From an uncultured Spirochaetota bacterium (GTDB taxonomy: Bacteria > Spirochaetota > Spirochaetia > Treponematales > UBA12059): a stretch of 53,340 nt of DNA. This document shows, in pieces, positions 42,144 to 49,181 of the stretch. The notes under the pieces were generated by a model. That model saw only the letters and a list, made by a program, of their open reading frames with translations, did not search any database and was not told the DNA's origin. Position numbers and translations under genes: made by a program. Numbering within the stretch: the first letter of the stretch is position 1; every line of letters starts with the position of its first letter. Location: positions 1 to 53,340 of the forward strand of contig CALMRC010000128.1 of NCBI GenBank assembly GCA_937873275.1. The letters run 5' to 3'.

Positions 42144-42152
42144 GGAGGTTCG

Positions 42153-42216
42153 GAGACGCGCGCGTCTCTTCGTCGCCTTGCACATCGTGAGAATCGACGA
42201 ACGGCGAAGCCGTTCG
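42153..42216. other. Two short hairpins after the amino-sugar operon
   Basis: A 16-bp perfect palindrome gagacgcgcgcgtctc (42153-42168) is followed by the hairpin cgaacggc-gaa-gccgttcg (42198-42216). Neither has a T-run. Together with the terminator that follows they may protect the 3' end of the transcript. Confidence 0.45.
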
Positions 42217-42223
42217 TTGCCAT

Positions 42224-42260
42224 AAACGAGAGGGCGTGCCTAAGGCACGCCCTCTCGTTT
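42224..42260. terminator. Strong bidirectional terminator
   Basis: A perfect 17-bp stem (aaacgagagggcgtgcc at 42224-42240, its complement at 42244-42260) with a 3-base loop ends in TTT on either strand. It would stop the amino-sugar operon on the plus strand and the tRNA-Asn transcript on the minus strand. Confidence 0.85.
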
Positions 42261-42263
42261 ATG

Positions 42264-42305
42264 CTCCCCCGCGGTGACTCGAACACCGGACCCAGTGGTT
42301 AACAG
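42264..42305 (-). other. 3' fragment of tRNA-Asn(GTT), probable att site of an integrated element
   Basis: On the minus strand this reads the anticodon loop CTGTTAA, the 3' half of the anticodon stem CCACT, a 5-base variable loop, the T arm CGGTG-TTCGAGT-CACCG, the 3' acceptor strand CGGGGGA and discriminator G. The sequence before the loop (TTCGC) cannot pair with CCACT, and no TCCCCCG 5' end follows, so the gene is cut at the anticodon loop. This is how tyrosine integrases leave one end of an element. CCA is not encoded. Confidence 0.75.
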
Positions 42306-42421
42306 GCGAACTTTCTATTACTTTACATTATCACCGCCTGTCACTATTTATAATTATAGCAAGTATTTGCTTGGTTTTCAATAGTATGCGTTAGCAAGCG
42401 TTTTTATGGGTTTTTTAGATT

Positions 42422-42442
42422 TTTGCGCCCAATTTGCGCCCA
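42422..42442. repeat. Direct repeat tttgcgccca, two copies, near the att site
   Basis: The 10-base sequence tttgcgccca occurs at 42422-42431 and 42433-42442, about 120 bases inside the element. The gap between the tRNA fragment and hipA (42306-42531) is AT-rich and shows no gene. Repeats in this position are typical integrase arm-type or excisionase sites. Confidence 0.45.
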
Positions 42443-42531
42443 GTTATTTATTTCTAACTATACAATAGAAGAGGAAGCTCACCAAGCATTTATATAGTCT
42501 TCGTCCTCAGTAAGTGCATGCTTCCCCCTTA

Positions 42532-43788
42532 TCAAGCTCTTTTAAAAGCTCCCTGCATCCGCTCAATTTCAGGCCTACGGATGCCCCGAGCCTTCGCCCG
42601 CTCCTGCCACGTCGAGACCACCCCGCGTATCGCCTCCATGATCGAGAGTGCCTCGGGCTTTGAGAGCCTGTAGTACTGCGCGACCGATAGGGCCAAGTCG
42701 AAATCCAACGAGTTATCGTGCTCGTCGATGGCGAGGGAGAGGCCCGCCGAATCCGGCGAGGGATTGATGTCGTAGGCGGGCGAGAGCCGCCAGCCCTTCG
42801 CATCGAGCAGGAAGCCATGATTCCGAAGATGGTCGTCGGTGTTGGAGACGGCGATGGAAAAGACGATGCGTTTCCAGAGCTCCCGCAGATCGGCCTCGGG
42901 CCGGGATCCGGAGCGCATGATGAACTCCGCGAGCTCAAGATAGCTTGCGCCGGCCTCGGCGTCATCGCCGTCCTTGCGGCCGAGCATGGTCATGGCGGAG
43001 GCGAAATGGATACGTGCCCCTCCTTGGCGATCGAAGCGCTTCGTCATGAAGGTGGAGCCTCGCTTCGAGAAGGAGTCGAGCCTGCATTCGCTCATCTCGA
43101 TGCCAACCGCGCGGGCCAGGTCGGCTACGAGCATCTCCCAAGCGCCTGAGTCGCGTTCATCGTCCTTGCCCGGGAACTTGGCTATCCAGAGTTCGCCCTT
43201 CTCGTCCACCACGCTAGCCTTGGGCCTAGCACCTCCGAGCGAGGAGCCGGGCGCGATCAACATGGCGAGCCAGGGGTCTAGCTTGTCGTCGTCCTCTTCA
43301 TGTTCCGCGAGGAAGCTCGCGTACTCAAGATCGCGTAGTGTCGACCACGGGGGGGCTGCCATCGTCGTATCCGAGCTCTGATAGGCCTCGCTGCCCGCTA
43401 TCTTGAAACGAAGCGCTCCCATGCGATTCTTGTCATGGACGCCAAGGAGGTAATCTGCTTCCCCGAGCCTTGGCGGCGCTCGCCCTTCCTTCCTTGCCAA
43501 GATGGCCTCGCGCCGCCTCATGAGGACGCGGCCCCATCGATCGGGAGAAGAATCCAGGAATAAGCCGAAATTAGGTTTACCCACCCCGGCGTACTGGGGT
43601 CCCTTATAGAATCGCAGATCGGGGTCGAGCGTTCGGTTGTCGTCGCGGCGAAGCCATGTCGCGTCGTACTCGAAGGAGAAGACTTCCTTGCCGCGCGGCG
43701 CCTGGACGGACAACGTGCCGAGACGGGCGGCGGATCCAAGACCGATCCAATCGGCATACACTTCGATAGTGCGCCCGGCCTCGCTCAT
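42532..43788 (-). CDS. hipA: HipA family serine/threonine kinase toxin
   Basis: The 418-residue protein follows the HipA layout: N-terminal barrel with GLFLDSSPDRWGRVLMRRRE, the ATP-loop region ASVVDEKGELWIAKFPG, the catalytic NTDDHLRNHGFLL and the metal-binding YDINPS. HipA toxins phosphorylate targets such as glutamyl-tRNA synthetase, producing growth arrest. The start overlaps the hipB stop by four bases. Codon use is less GC-biased than the host genes, fitting an acquired element. Confidence 0.93.
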   Translation of the reverse strand: MSEAGRTIEVYADWIGLGSAARLGTLSVQAPRGKEVFSFEYDATWLRRDDNRTLDPDLRFYKGPQYAGVGKPNFGLFLDSSPDRWGRVLMRRREAILARKEGRAPPRLGEADYLLGVHDKNRMGALRFKIAGSEAYQSSDTTMAAPPWSTLRDLEYASFLAEHEEDDDKLDPWLAMLIAPGSSLGGARPKASVVDEKGELWIAKFPGKDDERDSGAWEMLVADLARAVGIEMSECRLDSFSKRGSTFMTKRFDRQGGARIHFASAMTMLGRKDGDDAEAGASYLELAEFIMRSGSRPEADLRELWKRIVFSIAVSNTDDHLRNHGFLLDAKGWRLSPAYDINPSPDSAGLSLAIDEHDNSLDFDLALSVAQYYRLSKPEALSIMEAIRGVVSTWQERAKARGIRRPEIERMQGAFKRA

Positions 43789-44114
43789 GATTCATCCTTC
43801 TTCGGCGACTTTCGGGCACGCCGTCGGCTAGGAAGCTTGGCATCCTGGAGGGCGCGTCCAAGCTCGTCATCACGCGCTACGGCCTCGAGGTCCTTCTCGA
43901 GTCCCAGCACGAACAAGACCTGGATCCAGGTAGCCATCGATACCGAGCCCGAGCCGTTCTCGAGGGCGCTCAGGGTCTGTCGGCTGATGCCCGCCCGTTC
44001 AGCGATCATCTCGGCGCTGAGATCGCGTCGGAGCCGAGCCAGGCGGATATTCTCGCCGAGCGTTTCGAGGCTACGCTGGACACTGGGCAATAGCACCGGC
44101 AGCTTCTTAGGCAT
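43785..44114 (-). CDS. hipB: HipB-type antitoxin / XRE repressor
   Basis: The ATG at 44114 gives 109 residues beginning MPKKLPVLLPS; a longer frame to 44183 would run through the promoter. An XRE helix-turn-helix spans about 20-75 with SAEMIAERAGISRQTLSALE. The basic tail RRRARKSPKK follows. It should bind HipA and repress the operon. The -10 lies 10 bases before the ATG, so the transcript is nearly leaderless. Confidence 0.9.
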   Translation of the reverse strand: MPKKLPVLLPSVQRSLETLGENIRLARLRRDLSAEMIAERAGISRQTLSALENGSGSVSMATWIQVLFVLGLEKDLEAVARDDELGRALQDAKLPSRRRARKSPKKDES

Positions 44115-44153
44115 AACGTATAATATAATATGCATATAAAGCATATCTGTCAA
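44111..44153 (-). promoter_or_regulatory. hipBA promoter with operator-like palindromes
   Basis: On the minus strand TTGACA (44153-44148), a 17-base spacer and TATTAT (44130-44125) make a near-consensus promoter. The plus-strand sequence contains gcata (44111-44115) paired with tatgc (44129-44133) and atatgc paired with gcatat (around 44128-44146), both good candidates for HipB operators. Confidence 0.7.
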
Positions 44154-44318
44154 ATTATTACGACGTAAAACTAAAGAACACAACTCACATGCAAAGCTGG
44201 TTCTTACAAAATGTCGGGAATCGAACTACTTTGGTGTTCCTGACAAGGCCACTTCATTGACCATACCCTAGAAGGTATCTCCATGGTTTATACCTTGTTG
44301 GGTAAATGGCAAGAAAGG

Positions 44319-44744
44319 CTACTGAACGATAGGCGTCTTCCCGTCATTTACCTTGCTAGTCGTCTTAGCTGCAATCCGCGAGGCGGAGCCCCGGGACTTA
44401 GAAACTGCACGAGCACTGGAGGGCTGAGTAGCATAGGTCATAATCCGTTCACGCTGAATGAAGCCATGGTCCTTCCGGAGGACTTCCAGGAAACGGCAAG
44501 CAGCGCCATTCGGAACGTTCCGACCAGCTTCCCAGGCCTCAACGGTCTTCTTTGCGACCCCAAGAACCTGGGCGAAGACCGTCTGGGAAAGCCCCAGAGC
44601 GAGCCGGAGTGCCTTAACCGCATGGGCATCATAGGTGGGAAGCGGTGCTATCATGATCGCTGTAGTCTTGAGCTTAAGCTTGCCCTCTTGATGAGCCTTC
44701 ACCTCAGAGAGGCCACGCATGATGCTCTCGAACGCTTCGCCCAC
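44319..44744 (-). CDS. HigA-like HTH antitoxin
   Basis: The 141-residue protein has a helix-turn-helix at about 42-90 (ALRLALGLSQTVFAQVLGV, KKTVEAWEAGRNVP) of the kind seen in antitoxins encoded after RelE/HigB toxins. It starts with GTG one base after the toxin stop; an internal ATG at about codon 31 is possible. The C-terminal tail is basic and low-complexity. It should neutralise the toxin and bind the 17-bp palindrome upstream of the pair. Confidence 0.8.
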   Translation of the reverse strand: MGEAFESIMRGLSEVKAHQEGKLKLKTTAIMIAPLPTYDAHAVKALRLALGLSQTVFAQVLGVAKKTVEAWEAGRNVPNGAACRFLEVLRKDHGFIQRERIMTYATQPSSARAVSKSRGSASRIAAKTTSKVNDGKTPIVQ

Positions 44745-44745
44745 A

Positions 44746-45075
44746 TCAGTCTCCTAACAGTCCCTTTACGTACGTCTTGATCGCCCGTTTCTCTTCGGAG
44801 CTCAGATTGTCCTTCTCATCCTTACCGAAGACGGTGATGAGATAGATAAGGCCGGACGCCCGCATATCGAGATAGATCGTCCGCAGGCTCCCGGATTTCC
44901 CTCTACCTTCGCGCGCCCAGCGTAGCTTACGCACGCCACCTGTCCCCTGGATGACCGGAGCGATCTCCGGATGCTCGAGAAGGTAGTTCTGGAGCTCGCG
45001 GAGGTCATCCTCCGTCATCCCGAGGGCCTTCCATCGGGATTGGAACTCCTTGGTCTCTACAAAGGTTCTCGTCAT
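44746..45075 (-). CDS. RelE/HigB-type toxin
   Basis: The 109-residue protein has the RelE-superfamily pattern: N-terminal helices with ETKEFQSRWKALG, the strand GGVRKLRWAREGRGKSGSLR, the strand TIYLDMRASGLIYLITVF and the ending LSSEEKRAIKTYVKGL. These are ribosome-dependent mRNA nucleases. The toxin-first gene order is that of higBA. Confidence 0.87.
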   Translation of the reverse strand: MTRTFVETKEFQSRWKALGMTEDDLRELQNYLLEHPEIAPVIQGTGGVRKLRWAREGRGKSGSLRTIYLDMRASGLIYLITVFGKDEKDNLSSEEKRAIKTYVKGLLGD

Positions 45076-45090
45076 CCAGGATACCAGACC

Positions 45091-45107
45091 ACCCTATCTA
45101 ATAGGGT
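45091..45107 (-). promoter_or_regulatory. Operator palindrome of the higBA-like pair
   Basis: The perfect 7-3-7 inverted repeat accctat-cta-atagggt lies 16 bases before the toxin ATG, next to TGGTATCCT, a possible extended -10. It is the expected site for autorepression by the antitoxin. Confidence 0.6.
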
Positions 45108-45243
45108 ACTTTTATTGAATATAGCTCTGCGAGAGACTCTCGTCAAGAAGAGGCAAAAACATACTATAGACTAATTCTCTCATGGCCATCCTACATATTG
45201 AACGCGGATACTAAATAACAGAGCTGGTTTCTATGAGAACTAG

Positions 45244-45266
45244 CGAATGTTATACTAAAGCATTCG
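45244..45266 (+). promoter_or_regulatory. Promoter with inverted repeat around the -10
   Basis: TATACT (45251-45256) is enclosed by cgaatg (45244-45249) and cattcg (45261-45266). TTTCTA at 45228-45233 is a weak -35 at 17 bases. GGAGGAG before the ATG at 45280 follows. The arrangement suggests a repressor site. Confidence 0.5.
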
Positions 45267-45279
45267 AAGGAGGAGAGGC

Positions 45280-45624
45280 ATGCCAATCGTAAAGGTTAAT
45301 CGTGGAGAATTAGAAGTTCAGGTGGAAATGCTAGCATACTTACACCAACACGTATTCGATCCAATCTTGAGTTCAGAAAACGCTTCAAACTCCGCCAAGG
45401 GTGGAGCAAGGCTTACAGCGTATCGGCTTGAGGAGTTTAAAGATAAGCCTGACGGTGCAAGCAAGATACACCATTTCTTCTGGTCCGCAGTATCGGGAAC
45501 AGAAAAGAGTATACGCTTCTTCGATATCCTTAAAACGGAAAAACTGCCAAGCTTTGAAGCCGAGATAGTAGAGTTCCGTCGGCGATGGGAAAATGACTGG
45601 GACCGAAGACGGAAACGCATATAG
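45280..45624 (+). CDS. Unknown protein of the island (114 aa)
   Basis: I do not recognise this 114-residue protein. It has no signal peptide or membrane segment. The middle contains HHFFWSAVSGTEKSIRF and the C-terminus is a charged helix EIVEFRRRWENDWDRRRKR. A clear ribosome-binding site and a promoter bracketed by an inverted repeat support it as a real gene. It is monocistronic between the higBA-like pair and the recombination genes. Confidence 0.65.
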   Translation: MPIVKVNRGELEVQVEMLAYLHQHVFDPILSSENASNSAKGGARLTAYRLEEFKDKPDGASKIHHFFWSAVSGTEKSIRFFDILKTEKLPSFEAEIVEFRRRWENDWDRRRKRI

Positions 45625-45859
45625 GATGGCATGTATTTCCATATCGGGAAAAGAGCGAGAGGCTGGTACCCTTACTATCTTATTCTGCGAGGGGAACTAG
45701 GAAGGTATTTCTAGATTAACTGTGCTTATGCAATACCAGTTTAGTTATGGAAGAGGAACCTCGATGAAGCGGCTTGAGACGCTCGAGCGAGTACTAGCAG
45801 GTACAAAATGCCCCTCTCCCCATATCGCGTTGCCCTGAAGCAGCCTGTGGGTTAAGACT

Positions 45860-45888
45860 AAAAAGCCCGCCCCCTAAGGGAGCGGGCC
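45860..45888 (-). terminator. Rho-independent terminator of the recombination genes
   Basis: On the minus strand a GC-rich stem, ggcccgc paired with gcgggc around ctcccttaggggg, is followed by TTTTT. It lies directly after the nuclease stop at 45894. The rest of the 269-base gap to 45625 shows nothing else. Confidence 0.8.
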
Positions 45889-45893
45889 AATGG

Positions 45894-46877
45894 TCATTTC
45901 AGGAAGCTATAACGGGACTTCATGTAGCGCGCCCACGGTTCGAGTTCCGGATGCCGGTCTGTCGGGATATAGCGGAAGAGCTGCTCGGTCGGGATGTACC
46001 TGAACTCGTCTGGCATGAGAAGGAGTGTCGGCCAGAGCTCGTAGAGGTCGCGGGAGAACTTGCGGTAATGCGGCGAGGTTATGGACCGGATTTCCTTATT
46101 GGCACCGACGGCGATGTGGACCACGATGACGTTATCGACCTCCGGGATACCGACCTCAAGGATACGGGATGCCAGGAGCTGATGCCGGGCGAGCTGATAC
46201 ATCGGCTCGTAGAGTAGGTATTCGATTCGCGGAACATGCTCCAGATTGAACGGAGTGAAGGGACCGTAAAAGATCTCGCGGTAGGTGTCTACGCGATCAG
46301 AGCCGTCGTTCCTGAACCTCTTGTACTGGGAAGAATAGCTCTCGGTGAACTTGACCTCGCACAGCATGAAGACCTTGCGGTCGTCCATGGTCTCGAAACA
46401 CATCGTGGCATCGATGGAGGTTGAGCCGGCTCCGCGTATACGGTCAGAGCCGACATGGGATTCTTCCCCTAGGTAGTTGATATCGCCCTGCCACTCGAAG
46501 GCGATGAACGCATCTTCCTCAACAGGGAGCATATGCTTGATTTCTGGGAATTGAGGACGAAGGAAGTCAGCCAAGGCTTCGGGACGATTGCGGAACGGGA
46601 AGAGCATATTGACGGCGAATATCTGGCTGGAGCAGGTATGGTTCGTCGGAAGCCCTGGTAGCGCGGCTCCATGCCAGACGATGCCAAGGCGCTCGAAGGT
46701 GGCCAGGGCATCGTCCCGGATTTCATGAAACAGGTTGTAGGCCGCGAGCTCAAGCGGAAAGCAGAACGGGTACATGCGGCTCCGGTACAGGCCCGGGACT
46801 CGGGCCTCGCGCGGGAGAGCCTTACTAGTCAGCTTCCACTCCAATTGCATCTTTTTAGCGACGGAGAGGTAATTCAT
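45894..46877 (-). CDS. PD-(D/E)XK-type nuclease (PGN_0703-like), partner of RecT
   Basis: The 327-residue protein contains SSQIFAVNMLFPF, a segment I associate with the PGN_0703-type putative nucleases, and a nuclease-like core: the Asp in STSIDATMCFE and E-x-K in VFMLCEVKFTES, at about residues 150-178. The spacing fits a PD-(D/E)XK active site. It starts 14 bases after the recT stop. Phage recombination modules pair a RecT/Bet annealing protein with an exonuclease such as RecE, and this is the natural candidate here. The exonuclease role is inference; a restriction-type nuclease is the alternative. Confidence 0.65.
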   Translation of the reverse strand: MNYLSVAKKMQLEWKLTSKALPREARVPGLYRSRMYPFCFPLELAAYNLFHEIRDDALATFERLGIVWHGAALPGLPTNHTCSSQIFAVNMLFPFRNRPEALADFLRPQFPEIKHMLPVEEDAFIAFEWQGDINYLGEESHVGSDRIRGAGSTSIDATMCFETMDDRKVFMLCEVKFTESYSSQYKRFRNDGSDRVDTYREIFYGPFTPFNLEHVPRIEYLLYEPMYQLARHQLLASRILEVGIPEVDNVIVVHIAVGANKEIRSITSPHYRKFSRDLYELWPTLLLMPDEFRYIPTEQLFRYIPTDRHPELEPWARYMKSRYSFLK

Positions 46878-46891
46878 GATGAAGTCCTCCC

Positions 46892-47812
46892 CTACGCCGT
46901 AGCGGCCATGCTGGCAGCGTTCTTGAGCACCTTACGGGCGTATGCGACCATGCGCTCCACGCCATCGGCGGTGTTAGCCTGACGGGCCTTGGCCAGAATC
47001 CAGTCCTGATGCTTAGGCGTGAAGGCATCTTCGTTGTCCTCGAGGATCGAGCGAAGCTCGTCTTGGAGTCGGTTGATCTTGGTGATCTCGTCTTCGGGCT
47101 CAGGTTCAGGCTCGGGCTCTACCACGGGGATTGGCTTCGCTGCTGGTATGAAGGGCTTCGGGTGGTCCTCAACAGTGGTCGTACTCATTGCGGGCTGGTC
47201 CGGCAAGGGCTGAAGAGGTAAAGGGCTGACAATCTTATCCTGGAAGCCAGCGCTTTCAGCGTCGGGAAGTTCGGCCGGATCGTAGGGCATACCGCCGAGC
47301 TCCGAGGGGAAGGCCAGTCGGAACCCCTGACTGATCGCCACCTTCTTCAACTGGAACTTTGGCATCTTGGACCAGAAAGACGTGGGCTGGCCATCGCGCT
47401 TCCGCTGGACCGCTTCCTTCCAGTAGACCTCGTGGACGAAGGGCGCGTGCCAGTCCTTGCGGTGGATCTCGACGAGGGCCTTCATGTCCTCGCCCTGGCC
47501 TTCGACCCAGGCTCGCCAACCGTCCAACTGACCGGTGCGCTCGGCGCGATCGAGGTAAGTCTGGTAGCCTACAACAATCGACATGCGGCGGTACTCACCC
47601 TCACCATAGACTGCGACGTGAATTTCGCGGCGGAATGGATTCAAGTGAAAAGCCTGGGCGACCTCGATGAACTGGAGCTTCTCCTCCTGGGTGAGCTGGC
47701 TCGCGAGGCCGAAGGCAGTGAGGTAGTCGAGCAGGGTTTGCTTCTGGACCTCGGCGGTGGAAAGGGAGGGCCCCTCTCGGGGCTGGGTGGGGAATGCTGA
47801 TACTGGTGACAT
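46892..47812 (-). CDS. recT: RecT-family single-strand annealing protein
   Basis: The 306-residue protein matches phage RecT/Bet recombinases: FIEVAQAFHLNPFRREIHV, YRRMSIVVGYQTYLDRAERTG, and the typical KMPKFQLKKVAISQGFRLAF followed by PSELGGMPYDPAEL. It anneals complementary single strands during recombination or replication of the element. AGGAGG precedes the ATG. An acidic Glu-Pro linker at about 205-225 joins a C-terminal helical extension that is longer than usual. Confidence 0.9.
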   Translation of the reverse strand: MSPVSAFPTQPREGPSLSTAEVQKQTLLDYLTAFGLASQLTQEEKLQFIEVAQAFHLNPFRREIHVAVYGEGEYRRMSIVVGYQTYLDRAERTGQLDGWRAWVEGQGEDMKALVEIHRKDWHAPFVHEVYWKEAVQRKRDGQPTSFWSKMPKFQLKKVAISQGFRLAFPSELGGMPYDPAELPDAESAGFQDKIVSPLPLQPLPDQPAMSTTTVEDHPKPFIPAAKPIPVVEPEPEPEPEDEITKINRLQDELRSILEDNEDAFTPKHQDWILAKARQANTADGVERMVAYARKVLKNAASMAATA

Positions 47813-47940
47813 TAGAGACCTCCTAATATGCGATATTTCCTATATCTATAGAGGCTGGGGAGACAAAGACGCAGATAGTTTGATGGTTCCAGAGATAAAG
47901 CAGGTTCAGTTAGTCAATGGTATGATGATACCGATTCTTT

Positions 47941-47969
47941 TTGACAGTTATTGGTCATTATTATAGAAT
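47941..47969 (+). promoter_or_regulatory. Promoter of the methyltransferase-kinase-receiver operon
   Basis: TTGACA (47941-47946), a 17-base spacer and TAGAAT (47964-47969) lie eight bases before the ATG at 47978. The transcript would be leaderless or nearly so, although GGGGA before the ATG could act as a weak ribosome-binding site. It is divergent from recT, 165 bases away. Confidence 0.65.
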
Positions 47970-47977
47970 GGGGACTA

Positions 47978-48163
47978 ATGAACAGTGAACAAGATGGCAT
48001 TTTGACTCTTCAAGAGCTCGCCACGTATCTCAAGATCCCAGAGTCTTCACTATACAAGATCGTACGGGAGGGGAAGGTTCCTGCTCAAAAGGTGGGAAAG
48101 CATTGGCGGTTTAGCAGAGCAGCTATCGATGCTTGGATTGCCCAGAAAAGCAAGGCTGATTGA
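47978..48163 (+). CDS. Excisionase-family helix-turn-helix protein
   Basis: The ATG at 47978 gives a 61-residue protein made up of one small winged HTH: LTLQELATYLKIPESSLYKI, then GKVPAQKVGKHWRFSRAAID, the HTH_17/excisionase pattern. It could be the regulator of the operon it begins or the excisionase of the island. The methyltransferase start is within about six bases of its stop, so coexpression is likely. Confidence 0.85.
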   Translation: MNSEQDGILTLQELATYLKIPESSLYKIVREGKVPAQKVGKHWRFSRAAIDAWIAQKSKAD

Positions 48164-48168
48164 ACAAC

Positions 48169-49179
48169 ATGGCAAAGCGAAGTGATGAAACGATGTACGA
48201 TGACAAACTCCTCAACAGAACGCTGATAAGAGCTATAGATCTTTTCTGTGGTGCGGGCGGTAGCAGCTGGGGCGCTCAAACGGCTGGGATCCACCTCGTC
48301 GCCGCTTTTGATCGATGGTCCTTGGCTGGATCAGCGCATAGCCTGAATTTTCCATCAACCGACTTCATTGAAGGATGTCTTGAAGCACATGATGTCAACA
48401 ACCTTGCTGAGAAGTATAAGAATGTCGATCTGATCCTTGCCTCGCCGGAATGTACAAATCATAGCCCTGCCAAGGGGAACAAACCACGATCTGAGCAAAG
48501 CAAGAATACAGCCTTCCAAGTTGTTCGTTACGCTGCGGCCTTTAATCCGAGGTGGATAATAATAGAAAACGTTGTGAACATGCGAAAGTGGTCTCGGTAT
48601 TCGGAGTTCAAATCAGAGTTGTCACAATTGGGATATCATCTTTCCGAGCAGATTCTAAATGCGGCTGCGTTTGGAGTCCCCCAAGCACGGAACAGGTTGT
48701 TCATCCTAGCTGATAAAGATGAGCCACCCGATCCAGTCAGAGCTAAGAATACTAAACTACGGACCGCCGCCGAGATAATCGACCTTAATGGGCATTACGC
48801 CTGGAAACCGCTGCACCAGGAAGGCAGGGCGGCGGCGACCATTCAACGTGCAGAACGCGCAATATCGGAGCTCGGCAAGAACGAGCCATTCTTGATTGTA
48901 TACTATGGCTCTGATGGTGGCGGTGGATGGCAACGTCTGACCCGCCCGCTACGCACAATCACCACCGTCGATCGATTCGCGGTGGTGAAGCCTGACGCAA
49001 TGAACGGGCACGTAATGCGTATGCTGCAGGTTCCTGAACTCCTCGAAGCGATGGGTATGCCGAAGAAAATGCAACTGGTTGATGGCACACGAAGGGATAA
49101 GATAAAAATGATTGGGAATGCCGTCTGCCCACCGGTGATGACTGCAGTCATCAAATCCCTCACGAAGGGAGTCAGATAA
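48169..49179 (+). CDS. DNA cytosine C5-methyltransferase
   Basis: The 336-residue protein shows the C5-methyltransferase motifs in order: I DLFCGAGGSS (24-33), IV SPECTNHS with the catalytic Cys95, VI ENVVNM, VIII QARNRLF and X GNAVCPPV. Motif IV is normally PPCQ, so SPEC is a variant. A target-recognition region of about 120 residues lies between VIII and X. It is followed two bases later by the dual-ATPase gene, and no restriction enzyme is adjacent. A TTG start nine bases earlier, overlapping the HTH stop, is possible. Confidence 0.9.
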   Translation: MAKRSDETMYDDKLLNRTLIRAIDLFCGAGGSSWGAQTAGIHLVAAFDRWSLAGSAHSLNFPSTDFIEGCLEAHDVNNLAEKYKNVDLILASPECTNHSPAKGNKPRSEQSKNTAFQVVRYAAAFNPRWIIIENVVNMRKWSRYSEFKSELSQLGYHLSEQILNAAAFGVPQARNRLFILADKDEPPDPVRAKNTKLRTAAEIIDLNGHYAWKPLHQEGRAAATIQRAERAISELGKNEPFLIVYYGSDGGGGWQRLTRPLRTITTVDRFAVVKPDAMNGHVMRMLQVPELLEAMGMPKKMQLVDGTRRDKIKMIGNAVCPPVMTAVIKSLTKGVR

Positions 49180-49181
49180 CT

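Noticed and set aside
42264-42380. Complete tRNA-Asn gene
   Set aside because: The D arm, the 5' half of the anticodon stem and the 5' acceptor strand TCCCCCG are all missing on the island side.
47883-47966. 27-codon plus-strand ORF between recT and the HTH gene
   Set aside because: It lacks a ribosome-binding site and covers the promoter of the HTH operon.
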